From assembly GCA_025403435.1 (NCBI GenBank), contig CM046354.1, forward strand, positions 37,178,459 to 37,242,458: a stretch of DNA of 64,000 nt, written 5' to 3'. The notes below the pieces were generated by a model. It did no database searches and was not told the origin of the DNA. It saw only the letters and a list, made by a program, of their open reading frames with translations. The DNA comes from Artocarpus heterophyllus (Eukaryota > Streptophyta > Magnoliopsida > Rosales > Moraceae). The position numbers and the translations under genes were made by a program. Positions 1 to 11,359 of the stretch are shown piece by piece (within the stretch, counting starts at the first letter, position 1; each line of letters opens with the position of its first letter).

Positions 1-389
1 CCTATTTAACAAGTCAGAGGCCACGAGACAATAGGCATTCCTGTTCGAAAAAGAGACCCTTTCCCGTTATGGCTAGTTTGGGGAGTCTAGCAGAACTAAT
101 CCCCCTTCCAACATCTAACATGCCCGATCGACCGAGTAGGTGACAATGGTGAAGCCTAGAACCATTGATATCCTAGGGTTGAGCACTTCCAGATCTGGGT
201 GGCCGATGAAGGAGCCATCATCGTCTAGAATTGAGGACTCGATGAGTGGCTCCTTTAACGCGAGGCCACCCATAGCAGACGAGGACCTCATGGATGTGAT
301 TCTATTGCTGTACCCATCGGGGCAACTCCAGATTGGAGGTGAGCTCCAAGTTTTTTTTTTTTTTTTTTGCCAAACTCGACTTGACTTGG
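1..389. other. Left edge: 3' region of the Tat element, no confident gene
   Basis: This stretch lies between the window edge and the recognisable part of the antisense ORF. Short open frames exist on both strands but none matches a known domain. It includes an 18-base T run at 351-368. It may hold the N-terminal end of the antisense ORF or its promoter. Confidence 0.4.
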
Positions 390-1500
390 GGATATTTTTC
401 TTGGTTCTACAAAGATGTTTTCCTGACTGAGAAATGTAGAAGAAAGGTATGCCATGATGGAGCGCCTTCGCCATTTAAAGGGGAAGGCAGTAGTCAGGAA
501 GAAACAAAAGAGGACCCCCAGCCAGAGCTACCACTGTGGTCCAAACAGCCGCCACAGTCCGACTGACCACCCCAAATAGTCCAAGTTCCTCCACCCTCAC
601 CAACGAGGACTAGAGCTTCATCGAGCCAAACCCAACCTCCCGCCACCACAACCGCTGTGGTGCCTTCCATGGGAGACCCTCCGAGGAGGCAACCAAATTA
701 CTACCATCATATCCTTGAACATCTCAGGGAGGTTATTCCCGAAGAGTCGTTCTTGGAGAACCTCTGAGGAGAGGACTTCGACGGCTTATCTAGCATTGCC
801 TTTTGCTCTACTGCCAATGTGAGTTAAAAAATCTAGAACCAAGCTCCATTTGACTTATTTTTGTGCTATGACCTCCGTCCTTTTAGGCATGCGCATTCTT
901 AGACCTGGCCTACATGGTCGGGAGGAAGGAGCTAAACTTGGAGAAGGAGAGGCACAAGAAGACCGTCCTTGAGAAGATTGAGGTCAACAAGGAACTTGAT
1001 GCCAAGAATTCAAGCTTGATCAAATCAAGGAGGCTCTTGCCCAGGCCAAAGATGAGGCTAGGAAGCCAAAGGAGGAGGCCGAGCAAGCCAAGGCAATGGC
1101 GGAGGGGGCAAGAAAGGCGGCTGAAAGGGTGAGGAACAAGGCCGACCATTCAAAGGACAAGGTCATCCACCTCAGGGATCAACTACAGGCCTCCTAGGCT
1201 GAGCATCAACAATTCTAGAAGGAGCTACTTGGTTGTCTCGCGTAGGCCGTGGAGAAATTTAAGGCATCCCCAGAGTACACCGACTACTACTACTTTGGGA
1301 TGACTGACCTCTGGAACTACCTCATCAGGAAGCATCCCAAAGCAGCAGGCTTCGACTAGTTGCTCATTGTCGAGCCAGAACAAGCAAAGCATAGTAGCCC
1401 GAATAAGAAGACGTTGTCGAAGTGGACGACGAGGACAATAGGGACAACCAGGGTAGAGACGGCGAAAATAGTGATGCCAGGGACAGGGCCCAAGCTTAGT
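390..1500 (+). pseudogene. Antisense accessory ORF (aORF) of the Tat element, coiled-coil protein with an intron, decayed
   Basis: This plus-strand coding remnant runs opposite to gag-pol and ends near the 3' end of pol. Exon 1 (about 558-820) reads a Pro/Ser/Thr-rich stretch and a segment ending in EESFLENL. A GTGAGT donor follows at about 820 and a TTTTAG acceptor at about 886. Exon 2 encodes a long Ala/Glu/Lys/Gln heptad-rich region (about 915-1260, e.g. KEALAQAKDEARK) typical of a coiled coil. It has a frameshift near 1012 and TAG stops from 1195. Extra ORFs, some antisense, are known from Tat-lineage elements (Grande, Retand, Ogre relatives), and their function is unsettled. The intron and strand are seen in the sequence; the assignment to the aORF class is by position and composition. 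Confidence 0.6.
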
Positions 1501-2384
1501 TTGTATTTTCTTGCCTTTTTATTAATCTAGGCTTGGGAGGTGCCTGGTTATTTATACCTCCCTTTTCTTCTTGTAATCAAATTTTTATATTCCTTGAAGT
1601 TTATCGCTTCTCGACATTTTCTTTTAGTTTTGATCTTTGAATTTTCTTTTCCAAGTGTGATTGTCCTTGGATTAAAAATTTCACTTTGAAAGCTTATGGG
1701 GCGGCTCCTTGGGAATGAAGTTCGAACCTTCTTCCTTAGAGTTAAGTGCTTCTTGGGAAAGGAATTGAGTTGAGGATTTTTCAAGTTGAATGTTCCTCAA
1801 GAGAGAACATTTTTTGATTAGAGATTACGAACTCATACCACACCAATTGCATTCTTGCCAAGTTTAGTGTCTCGGTCATGAAGCGTCTTACTTTCCTAAG
1901 TTAAACGTTCCTCGAAAAGAAACTTCCTGGGAAAAAATGATTACTGAGTTTAGCCGAGTAGGAAAAGCCTATTTTTCGATTAGGCAGAGCACAACGGTGT
2001 GTGGTACCTTGTACCCTATCGCCCCCCTGAGAGTTGTTTAAGTTTATTAAAACTTTTACAAGTCTAATGTTGGTCGGGCACAGTTATGCTAGGGCAAATT
2101 TGACCTGGTGGTTTCTACAGCGAAAGACTAATGGTCAGCATTACGCTGACCAGCCTGGTTGTTCGGGGTGACTCTCCTTCTTCGGGATTTAGCATCTGGC
2201 CCTCTAGGCTGGAGTTATGGCCCCCCTTTTTGGGAGTTATATCTTCCTTAATATGCATTGCTCAATGGAACAGTGTAGGAATTAAAATTTTCATTGATGT
2301 ATAATATTTACATTCTGGTCTTGTTTAGTAGGCCTAGTTACAAAAAGGATGTGGCCAGAGATCAAACCGAGTTTCTGGCATCAG
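1501..2384. other. Tat element spacer between antisense ORF and pol
   Basis: AT-rich noncoding sequence with no readable domain on either strand. It separates the convergent 3' ends of pol (minus strand) and the antisense ORF (plus strand), where both transcripts would be expected to terminate. I see nothing else in it. Confidence 0.5.
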
Positions 2385-2598
2385 TTAGTAAAAGAATTTT
2401 TTTAGGAGCTCGGCGTTCCAAGGATGACTGCGTAGGTTGCCCTCAATATCTGATTGCCTGTAGGTGTCTAGTCGGACAATCCCGATGACCTTATATGGTC
2501 CGTCCCACTATGGACTAAAGGGACCCAGCTTGGGTTGCTGAATGGTGACCTTTAGCACCAAATCTCCAACTTTGAAGCTCCTTGGTTAGACCCGTTTG
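2385..2598 (-). pseudogene. Tat integrase, C-terminal segment
   Basis: Minus-strand reading gives the FKVGDLVL motif followed by GPFSPQWDGPYKV, the small C-terminal beta domain of gypsy integrases. The segment ends at a TAA at 2385-2387. It is contiguous with 4610-5600 once the copia solo LTR at 2599-4609 is set aside. One in-frame TAG/TAA remains just upstream of the motif. It cannot be functional. Confidence 0.8.
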
Positions 2599-4609
2599 TG
2601 TTGGAAACAAAGTGCGTAGTGGAATTTTAAAAATTTTTTCATCAGAGTAATTTCCAAAACACAAGTTTGACATGTTACATGTATAAATTAGACAGATCTT
2701 ACTAACCTCTGCGTGCCGAAGAACCTCCACAACCTATGTAGAGAAGTAACGTTCCAGAAGAGCCTCAACTAACTGGTCTTCTTTGCTATTCTCTATCCAC
2801 AACCGGAGTGAGTGTGGGCTCACACGTACAACTCTTCCACCGGTGACTCTTCTTCCAACCAATAGAGAGAACCCAAAACTAGTGTTCATGATTTGTGAAC
2901 AAAAGCTCTCAGTGAGTTTTTAGATGCTCACTAGAAGAGTATCACTCTTAATCTCTCAATTGATCTGAGTAAATCATGAGACTCACTCCCTTTCTATAGC
3001 TATTGGTCCTGGGGTCAGTCCTTATCAGATTAGGTCTCAAAAACTCGAAACAGAATCAAGTTCTGATCAATATCTGATAAAATCTGCGTGAAAACGCGTA
3101 ATCTTATCTCTCGCTGATCGGCAGGCCGAACAGGCCCCATTGGCAGACCGAACACGTCATCTGGCAGGCCAAACTCCTAAGAAAAAATCTCCGTGAATTT
3201 TTTATTTTCCACCCGAGATTCTAAAGGATAAAGTCTCAATTTTGTTTCAAATAACCCAATAGAGAAGTTATCTGATAAAAACAAACTTTATCAAGATAAT
3301 CTCTAAGAAAATAAATTAATTCACAATAATTCTACAAGTTTATCTTGATCTAATTTGTCTAAAATTAAAACAACCGATAAACAGACAAGAATTATCTGAC
3401 CGCAATAATTCAACAAGTTTATCTTGAACTAATTTCTTACAAAATTAATTCAACCAATAAACAGACATGAATTATATGATTCTTATAAATTTTAAGCCAA
3501 TCTGATAAATCTGACATAAGTCACCAATTATTGAAAAAGCACGCCGTGTCGTTACAGGATTTTGTGAGCTAGCAAAGGGGACCAAAATGGACCTATAAAG
3601 TTCAAGCTCATGATAATCATGAAACCCAATATCCCAAATATACATTTCACAATTATCAACTCCAACGCTACTCCACTAAAAGCTTGGAGCTGCACTCTCG
3701 AACTTTATAGAATTACGAAGCTCGTGTAGCTAAGTCGCCATGACATATCATAGGGTATCGTATCCCCATATGATAATCCATAATCTGCTTAAGGACAAGT
3801 TCTGTCTTACCTTCCTGATTATTTTTATCTTACGTTCTATTGTCTCACCATTAGAAAACTTACCATCCAAAGATAGTATACCATTCGGTTACACCTATGT
3901 ATCCAAATGGTTGAGCGCTCCAATTTTCCAATTACAAGACAACGCATATAAGAGGATATCATTACTCCTAAAGAGGAGCTATGGATCCATATCTATGAAT
4001 AACAAGTCTATGCTATCAAGAGTCATGCCTCCAACGTACCGGCATGCATACCACTATTGAGATGTGGGTGTCATCCTTTGGTACATCAAAAGACACAAGT
4101 CGAGATAATGGGCCCACTATTCATCTCCGGATTAAGATACAATACAATGACTGTCTAAAGTGAATCAATTTGCCGAGACAGAATTATTAATGCAAATCAA
4201 TTCACTTTATGTCCTGATCCAACACATCGTCACCTATGACAACGTGCCAATGTTTCTATTCACGGAGTCCAACTTCGATGGTCAAGACAAACCATCTCTC
4301 ATAAGGGATATAGACAACATAACAATCTTTACATGAATAAAGCGCCCAACTTTATTCCCTCGATTGCAGATCATATGTTTTAGACCATCACCTTAAGAAT
4401 CATGTCTTTTGCATAATCAGTCCATCATATGCCCAATTCTTAAGGTTTAGGCTGACAGTCTCAGACTACTATTTGCTTATTATACATTCAACAAATATGA
4501 ACGTAAAGAGGACAAGATTTGGTATATATAAATGAATAAATTCTTTATTGTTAAAAATGTCTCCAAAAACGTATTATATTTTTACTCCTTAGGGCATACA
4601 TGTCTAACA
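2599..4609 (-). mobile_element. Copia solo LTR (same family as Copia-B at 61271)
   Basis: The block begins TGTTGGAAAC and ends TGTCTAACA. It is flanked on both sides by GTTTG (2594-2598 and 4610-4614), an exact 5-bp TSD, so it is a 2,011-bp solo LTR left by recombination between two LTRs. It interrupts the Tat integrase. Its ends match the LTR next to the Copia-B polyprotein at 62302, which sets its orientation as minus. It contains three GGCAGGCC-type motifs at 3120-3170 spaced about 22 bp, like those in the Tekay gypsy LTRs. Confidence 0.93.
3740..4060 (+). other. Open frame inside the copia solo LTR, judged noncoding
   Basis: A 106-codon frame lies wholly inside the solo LTR. It has no recognisable domain and no reason to be translated. 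The homologous LTR at 61271-62302 does not keep an equivalent frame. Confidence 0.3.
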
Positions 4610-5600
4610 GTTTGTTATAACACTGAGCAATAACTTGGTTCCAAGCTACGCAACGAATCGCTGCACGGCTCCTCTTCTCCTCGAGCAAGTCAAGTTTGGA
4701 CATCATGGCCTCAACATTTAAAATTTATTCATATTGTTTGACCCTAAAGCTTGGCAATCCTACTTTCGCCGGGATGACAGTCTCAGTCCCATATACAAGA
4801 GAGAATGAAGTTTCCCCAGTAGCAGTTTGGGTTGTTGTTTGGTAAGCCCTTGGAAGCTTGTCAATCCATGCCCTCTTGAGGCCTTCGAGTTTCTTCTTTA
4901 AATTGTCCTTGATCATTTTATTGACTGCTTTAATGTGCCCATTGCTTTGAGGGTAGCTCAGAGAAGAGAAGACCTTCTTGTTGCCGAGCTGCTCACATAT
5001 GTAGAGGAGACTCGAGGATTCGAAGTGCTTTGTGTTGTTGGTCATAATGGTATTCGGGTTCCTAAACTGGTAAATGATGTTTCTCCATACAAAGTTTGTG
5101 CTTTTACCCTCGGTCATGTTCGTACATGGCTCCACTTCCACCCATTTGGTGAGGTAGTCGATGGCTATAATGCAGTACTTAAACTAAGACCGGGCTTGGG
5201 GAAGGGGCCTGATAAGATCAATGGCCCACTTTGCAAAATGCCACACTTATGTTATCGAGGTGAGTGGCTCGGCGTGATGTCTGGGCACCCTCGTGAACTG
5301 CTGACATTTTAGACATTTTTGCGTGAAGTCTTTACAATCTTTCTCCATTGTCTGCCAGTATTGGCCCTATTCAAGGCATTTTTTGGCCAAGGATCACCCC
5401 TTGGAGTGATTACCACATAGCCCATTATGGATCTCCTTCATCAGATATTGAGCTTCTCTAGGCCCTATGCACTTCACACACAGTGTAGTGTAGTCTCGTC
5501 GATATAGATTCCTGTCGATCATCAAATATCGAACCGAGCTGTTGTGAATCTGGTGTGCCTCTTCTCGATCAACGGGCACTTTGGCTATGGTCAGGTACCA
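4610..5600 (-). pseudogene. Tat integrase, zinc-binding and catalytic core, decayed
   Basis: Minus-strand frames give an N-terminal HHCC zinc-binding region (a CLKCQ motif near 5310), then the core: AIDYLTKW near 5150, a TMTNNTKHF-like second-Asp region around 5050, YPQSNGHIKAVNK near 4950, and LVYGTETVIPAKV near 4770. The region then runs into LLEEKRSRA. This is the integrase of the Tat element, which would join cDNA to host DNA in the nucleus. The usual Asp of the second catalytic position reads as Asn (TNN) and the Glu position reads as Lys (HIKAV), so the DDE triad is lost. Stops are frequent. Confidence 0.8.
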
Positions 5601-6387
5601 GATGATCGTGTCTATCCAGGTGGTCTTCTACTCTTCGGCTACACTTGCCACTTCTTTGTTAATACTTGGCTTGGCTAATCTTTCAATAAGGACCGATATT
5701 TACTCACTGTCTCTTAGGCCCGAGGCGAGTTGAGTAAGTGCATTGGCCTTAGAGTTTTCCAATCTAGGAATGTGTTTGAATGAGTAAGATTTAAATTGCC
5801 CAAGCAATGTTTTGACCTCTTGTAAATACGCGGTCATAGATTCCATCCGGGCTTGAAACACTAGTGACCTATTGGATGACAAGCATGGAGTCTCTATGGA
5901 TGACTAGGTGGTCTACCATGAGATCCCTAGCAATTTTGAGTCTGACGAGGAGCGCTTCGTACTCCGCCTCATCATTAGAGGCCTTGAAATTGAATCAAAG
6001 TGCGTAGATTGTCTTATATCTTTCTGAGCTTGTCAAAACTAGCCCGACACCTAAACCTTTAGTGTAGGAAGATCCATCTACAAAGACCTTCCATTTTGGT
6101 TCTAGCGTGGCATGATCACCTTTACTACAACTAGGGGTGACTGGGACTTCCACGGGTGCCTTCTCAGCTAGTAGTGTGCCTTGATCGGTATTGGTGAACT
6201 CGGCAATGAAATCTACGAGGGCCTGGGCCTTGATAGTTGTCCTTGGTACAAAATAAATGTCATACTAGCTAAGTTCGACCGACCACTTGGCCATCTGTCT
6301 TGATATCTTTGGGCTCTAAGAGAGGAAACTTTGTCGGGACTCGTATGGTATGGCCAAGAAAATAAGGCTGTAGTTTCTGAGCTAAAG
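5601..6387 (-). pseudogene. Tat RNase H, distal part
   Basis: Minus-strand reading shows KWKVFVDGSS, DEAEYEALL and the HIPRLENSKANALTQLA stretch, the usual blocks of plant gypsy RNase H, followed by the linker to integrase. The reading starts with AQKLQPYF directly at the edge of the 6388-9495 insertion and continues the frame interrupted at 9496. Several stops and at least two frameshifts are present. Confidence 0.75.
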
Positions 6388-6614
6388 TGTAACACCCACC
6401 TATTTTTATGTAACGGATTATGCTAAGTTAGTAACGACGTTAAGTAATTTTTATTAATGATTCATGATTTTATGTTACTAAATATTTATTTTAAGTTCTA
6501 TGAAAGGTGACGATCACATGGAATCGGTGTGCTCAAGTGTTCATGTTAATTTCAATATATGATTATTTATGATGCAATGATGACTTGAATGCTATGATGT
6601 ATTGAATTTTAAGG

Positions 6615-6755
6615 ATAGTTCAGCAGGCCGGACTTTCAAGTTTGGCAGGCCAAAAAGTCTGCCAAGAATTGGCAGGCCGATGGAAACCATCAGCAGGCCA
6701 AACTTTGAGGAATCGGCAGGCCAAAGTGCAGAATCGGCAGGCTAATGACAGCTGA
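6615..6755 (+). repeat. GGCAGGCC near-palindrome array, six copies
   Basis: GCAGGCC or GGCAGGCCGA variants begin near 6623, 6645, 6672, 6693, 6716 and 6736, spaced 20-27 bp. The array lies inside the 3.1-kb solo LTR and matches the arrays in the Tekay and copia LTRs. Confidence 0.85.
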
Positions 6756-7084
6756 CGAGTAGTCAACAGAAATCTCTCTAAATTTATGGTTGAGATAATT
6801 ATGTTAATTGGGTGATTAATTGGTATAATTGTGGATTAATTTCCTCATTTAAGGAAATTAAATCATTGACTTTTCATTGATTTTTGTTGATTGAATGTAA
6901 TTGATAATGGTTTCCTATTTTTAGAAGGAAAAATATGGTAAGTGAGACTAATGGTTTTGACTTTCCCTAATTTCCTCTCCTTCTCCACGAAAATTTAGTC
7001 CAGATGAGTCAGAAAATTTCTGACTTAATAGAGAGTTTTGACTCCAAATTTTTTTTACGTTATTTTTTTTAAAAAAACGTTCTT

Positions 7085-7165
7085 TTCTTTCTCAATCTCT
7101 CTCTCGTTTCTCTCTCACTCTCTCTTCTTCATGAATTTCTTCTTTGTCTCTTCCTCTATTCTCTT
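7085..7165 (+). promoter_or_regulatory. C/T-rich leader-like tract in the 3.1-kb LTR
   Basis: A run of TCTCTC-rich sequence resembles in composition and position the pyrimidine tract that follows the putative TATA box in the Tekay LTRs. This suggests the start of the transcribed region and a plus-strand promoter. No clear TATA box was fixed. Confidence 0.35.
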
Positions 7166-8668
7166 GCAAATATTTGAGAAATATTGAGTTTTCTTTGGAT
7201 GAATTTGAAGGAATTTGAGAAGAATCGTTTTGAGGTAAGGGTTCGTTTTTGGTTTAATTTTGAAATGAAATCTTTCTTGACATGCGACTGCCATATATTT
7301 CTCTACAAAACTCCGTTTACTCTGAATTTTTAATATGTTATCCATGTATGTGTTATGCAATGTTCCTCCACGCTTCAAGTCGTTTCGATTTTTCTATGAT
7401 AAGTTATGAATTTTCTATCATCTACCACTCATAGTAAAATATTGCTATTTGGCTATAATGCATGAAAAATGTGATTTTTGTTCAAGGGGTAAATATGTTT
7501 TGTTTGCTACGAAATTTAGTAAGAATGTTCATGTATATGTTATGTTATGGACTACAAAGTTTGGTAATGTTTTGATGAGTGAATTATGTGTTATGGAATT
7601 TCTATGACATTAGGTCAAGGAAACTGTTTTAATAATGTTAATTTTTAGACTTTTGTTTTATGTAATGTTTTATATGTTTAAATGATTTTATTAATGATGA
7701 AATAATTTTATGATATGGAAATGTATGATAGTAAGATGTTAGAATGAATTTTAAAATTAAAATATATGTGTTTTAATTGTTAGAAAATGTTTTCACAAGA
7801 TTACTCACTGCCTGTCAAATCTAAGTAAGTTTTATTACTGATTTTCAAATGTGTATTTTGACCTACTCTGATTTTTGTTGAAGCCATTTTTTGGATATGT
7901 TAGGGTTCTATATGTCTACTGTAAATATTCATTTTTGTAGAATTTTCTATGATGTCAGAATGTGTTTATCGGACCTGAGTATAAAGTTGTTCATTGCCTT
8001 TCTATTTCTGGCAGATTTTATGTTTGAAATGTATGGTATGTTTTTTTTTATGATTATGGTTATGAATGCATGTTATGATTTATGTTTGAAAGAGATGAAT
8101 GTATATGTGATGTTATATGGATGTATGTTTTATTCTATGATAATAAGTATTAATTTTATTTTGTATCTTTAAATGAATAAATGGCATGAACACACAAAGG
8201 AACGAGCACATCGAGACCGCGGCATTGTCACCAATACATATAAGGTTAAGTAAGCTAGCTTCTAAGGTAAGTACATTCTCACCTGCAACAGGATAAGTTT
8301 TATAAAATTTGATATTATGTTCATGATGATATTTATGATGATTTTATGATGAATTCCTTAAAGGGTTTCTTATGAAAGATTTTCATGTTTTAAAGTTATG
8401 CATGTTTGATTATGGCAAGTTTCAAAGCATGAAAGTTATATATATATGTATCACCTAATAAGTGTTGCACACCAATGTTATAATATGATATGTTATGATG
8501 TCATGTTTGGTTTAGGATTAGCTACCCTTCTCCTCTCATGACGGCGCGCCTACAATGATGATTATGGTGCAACACTTGGGCCCTTAAGATAAAAAGGAAT
8601 AAGCTTTAATATGGTCAATGTAATGAAAGATATGTTTTTATGAAAATGTACTTAATACACTATTATGA

Positions 8669-8704
8669 TATGATGATGATGATGATGATGATCATGATGA
8701 TGAG
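8669..8704. repeat. (GAT)n microsatellite
   Basis: About ten near-perfect ATG/GAT trinucleotide units lie within the 3.1-kb solo LTR, with one interruption (ATC). Confidence 0.85.
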
Positions 8705-9034
8705 AATGATATTTATGAAATGTTTTTAAATTGTGAGAATTATATGTACTTACTAAGCTTTAGCTTATTCAAGTTTATGTCATGTTGCAGATAAGGGTAA
8801 GAAAGTCATGGATTAGGCGGAGTACATGGGAAGGCGTGTGAGCATAAGGAAGACGAATTGTAATCGAAAGAATGCCAATGAAGCAAGTTTTATGATTTAA
8901 GCTATGGTTTACTATTTGGCATATTTTATGATAAGTTTTAAAGTATACAAGAACTATGTTTTAACATTTTATTTTATCATGTTTAGAATTTGTCTTAAAT
9001 TAAGTTTTCTAAAAGTTTTTTTTTATTGGCTCTG

Positions 9035-9235
9035 TCGGCTTGGCGAAATCATTGGTCGGCATGCTGATGTAAGAATGTTCGGCCTACCAATCACATTTTC
9101 GGCCTGTCAAACATTTAAAGTTTTTAAACCCTGTTTTGCAGAGCCTCTGCCGACCTGCTGGTGGACGATTTCTGGCCTGCCAATCATGTTCAGCTTGTTG
9201 AAGTCTCCAGTTCAGCCTGCCAAACTGTGAGAGTA
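9035..9235 (-). repeat. GGCCTGCC array in opposite orientation
   Basis: Degenerate TTCGGCCTACC, TTCGGCCTGTC, TGGCCTGCC and TCAGCCTGCC units occur through this stretch. Their asymmetric centre is CT, not AG, so the array is inverted relative to that at 6615-6755 in the same LTR. Confidence 0.75.
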
Positions 9236-9495
9236 AAAGGTTTTAAAAGATACGATGTTTCATAAGTTATGATTTACTATTGGTATATTTACTTTATTAA
9301 AGGAAGTTTATAATCAATTTAATAGTCAATTGAATTATTAATACTATGGACTAAATTATTGAATGTTGTAAAAAAAAAATGTATGTATGGATCCTAGTCA
9401 CGATTTCCTTAACAACGTTTTCAAATAAAGTTCCAAATGAGTATGTAATGTACGAATGTAACGACATCTGTGACGTCCGTAAGGGGGGTGTTACA

Positions 9496-9780
9496 TGAGT
9501 GACTAGGGCGAACACCAATTTTTCAAGTGGGGGGTACTTTTCCTCGGCACCCTAAAATGTGTGGCTTGTGTAGTAGACGAGCTTTTAAACTCCGTCTTCT
9601 TCTCGGACAAGGACCAAGCTAACAACCTTCTCAGACACAGCAAGGTAGGCATACAATACTTCCCCCGACAAAGGTTTGGATAGGAGAAGGGGTGTGGCTA
9701 AGTACCTCTTTAAATTTCGGAAGGCTTCCTCACACTCCCTGCTCCACTCAAAACTCCCCTTGTGCACCTAAAAAATGCAT
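9496..9780 (-). pseudogene. Tat RNase H, proximal part
   Basis: Minus-strand reading gives a FEWSRECEEAFRNLK block, the usual start of the gypsy RNase H/connection region, then LLLSKPLSGEVLYAYLA and EEKYPPLEKLVFALVT. It stops at the solo LTR boundary and resumes at 6387. A frameshift lies near 9585. Confidence 0.8.
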
Positions 9781-10430
9781 GGCACTTGTTGGTAGACCGG
9801 GAGATGAACCTGGAGAGAGCCGCTACCATGCCGGTAAGTTTCTACACCTCCTTCACTATCCAAGGTGAATACATATCTATAACAACTTGAGCCTTGGCTG
9901 GGTTGACCTTGATTCCTCTTTGATTGACCAAAAATTTGAGAAATTTACTCAAGCCAACCCTAAACGTGTGTTTCACCAAGTTGAGTTTCATCCCATACTT
10001 CCAATGATTGTTGAAGCTTGCTTGGAGATCGGCCATATGGTCCACTGCTCGGACGGATTCAACTAACATATTGTCTACATAGACTTCCCTAGTTTTGTCG
10101 ATCAGCCGAGCAAACATCTTGTTGACTAAACGTTGTAAGTAGCCCTAGCATTCTTAAGTCTAGAAGGCATTACTATGTAGCAGCAAAGCCCTTGGTTGGT
10201 AACGAAGGATGTTTTTATTTAATCTTCCTTAACCATCCGCATTTGGTTATAGCCGAGATAGGCGTCCATGAAGCTGAGCAGCTTGTGCCCGACATTGCAT
10301 CAATGAGTTGGTCTATCCTAGGCAGTGGAAAGTAGTCCTCAGGACAGGCCTTGTTTAGGTTAATGTAGTCTATACAAACCAACAATTTTTCATTCACTTT
10401 CTTGACTAGGACCACGTTTGCCAACCACTC
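9781..10430 (-). pseudogene. Tat reverse transcriptase, decayed
   Basis: Minus-strand frames include NVVLVKKVNEKLLVCIDY, NLNKACPEDYFPLPRIDQL (near 10330) and, after frameshifts, REVYVDNMLVES near 10070 and GIKVNPAKAQ near 9890. These are the conserved blocks of Tat-lineage RT. The catalytic YVDD box reads YVDN, a single G-to-A type change that removes an essential metal-binding Asp. The enzyme is dead on that ground alone. Confidence 0.85.
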
Positions 10431-11002
10431 TGGATACTTTACTTCTCAAATGAATTCCACCTTTTGCAGCTTCTAGACCTCTTCGTTAATGGCAGCATAC
10501 CTTTCTAGGTTGAAGGCCCTTCTCTTCTAAATAACCAGCTTGTACTCTGGTCGGACGTTAAGACAGTGACAGATTATGCTGGGATCAATGTCGGGCATGT
10601 CCTTGTGAGACCATGCAAACACATCCCCATACTCTATGAGGAGCTTCTCAAGGTTGACCTAGATCTTAGGCTTAAGGTAAGAGCTGAGTTGGACCATGCG
10701 GTCAGGATGTGTTGGATCGAGGCTGAACAGCACCAAATCCTCGATAGGGGTGGCCCTCACCTCTTCCTCGAGCATATGGGGGTTAAAGTTAGAAAGCATC
10801 TTGGGTGCTTGCTTGACTAGGAACTGTATTTCGTCAACCTTGTAAATGACCGAGACATTTAACTATCGAGCCAATGCAGCCTTGACAACATTAGCCCAAC
10901 AAGCTCGGGAATCTTTCTGTAGTGACCTGATTACTCCGACCCTATTGTCCATTGGAAACTTCATGGCCAGGTGGTAGGTGGAGACCACAGCCTTCAGTGC
11001 AT
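10431..11002 (-). pseudogene. Tat pol region between protease and RT
   Basis: This connects protease and RT on the minus strand. Short frames survive, separated by stops, with no separately named domain. Confidence 0.45.
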
Positions 11003-11359
11003 TTAACGTCGGACGGCCAATAATAATATTGTATTGGGAGGGTCTATCGATGAATAAGAAGTCGATGATGTGTGTACCCGAGTAGTACCCTCACCGAAGG
11101 TGATTGACAAGCCAACCTTCTCGACTGCTCGGACGTATTCACCTGGGAAGCTGTAAAGTGGCATCTGAACCGGGATAAGGGTAGCATTGTTGATCTTCAA
11201 CTTATCATACACTTGCTTAAATAGGATGTCAACTGACCTACCATTGTCGATCAGCACACGCCGTACTATGTTATTGATGATGTGCAATTCGCACACAAGA
11301 GCATCATTGTGCAGATGGATTAATTTATCCACCTCCTCTTCCGTGAAGGTGATCGACAT
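11003..11359 (-). pseudogene. Tat aspartic protease
   Basis: A 118-codon minus-strand frame reads ITFTEEEVDKLIHLHNDALV and then RRVLIDNGRSVDILF. The latter is the retroviral-type aspartic protease active-site region, with DNG in place of DTG/DSG. Tat elements often vary at the second position. The neighbouring Arg (usually Ser) suggests a further change. The expected role is cleavage of the polyprotein in the particle. Confidence 0.7.

Larger units (their letters stand above)
6388..9495. mobile_element. 3.1-kb solo LTR, Tekay-like
   Basis: The block starts TGTAACACCC and ends GGGTGTTACA, perfect inverted termini, and splits the Tat RNase H so that the reading resumes on both sides. Its general architecture matches the Tekay LTRs here: TGTAAC start, a C/T-rich leader (7085-7160) and GGCAGGCC motif arrays. 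It has no polyprotein of its own and no internal PBS/PPT pair, so a solo LTR is the best reading. The 5-bp flanks (TAAAG and TGAGT) do not match well, so the TSD has decayed or the last bases differ. Orientation is uncertain. Confidence 0.75.

Noticed and set aside
7891..8172. 93-codon hydrophobic plus-strand frame that could be a small membrane protein
   Set aside because: It lies wholly inside a solo LTR in AT-rich sequence, where Phe/Met/Tyr-rich frames arise by chance, and has no recognisable domain.
8661..8704. GAT repeat as a regulatory element
   Set aside because: It is an ordinary microsatellite within an LTR, with nothing to link it to a function.
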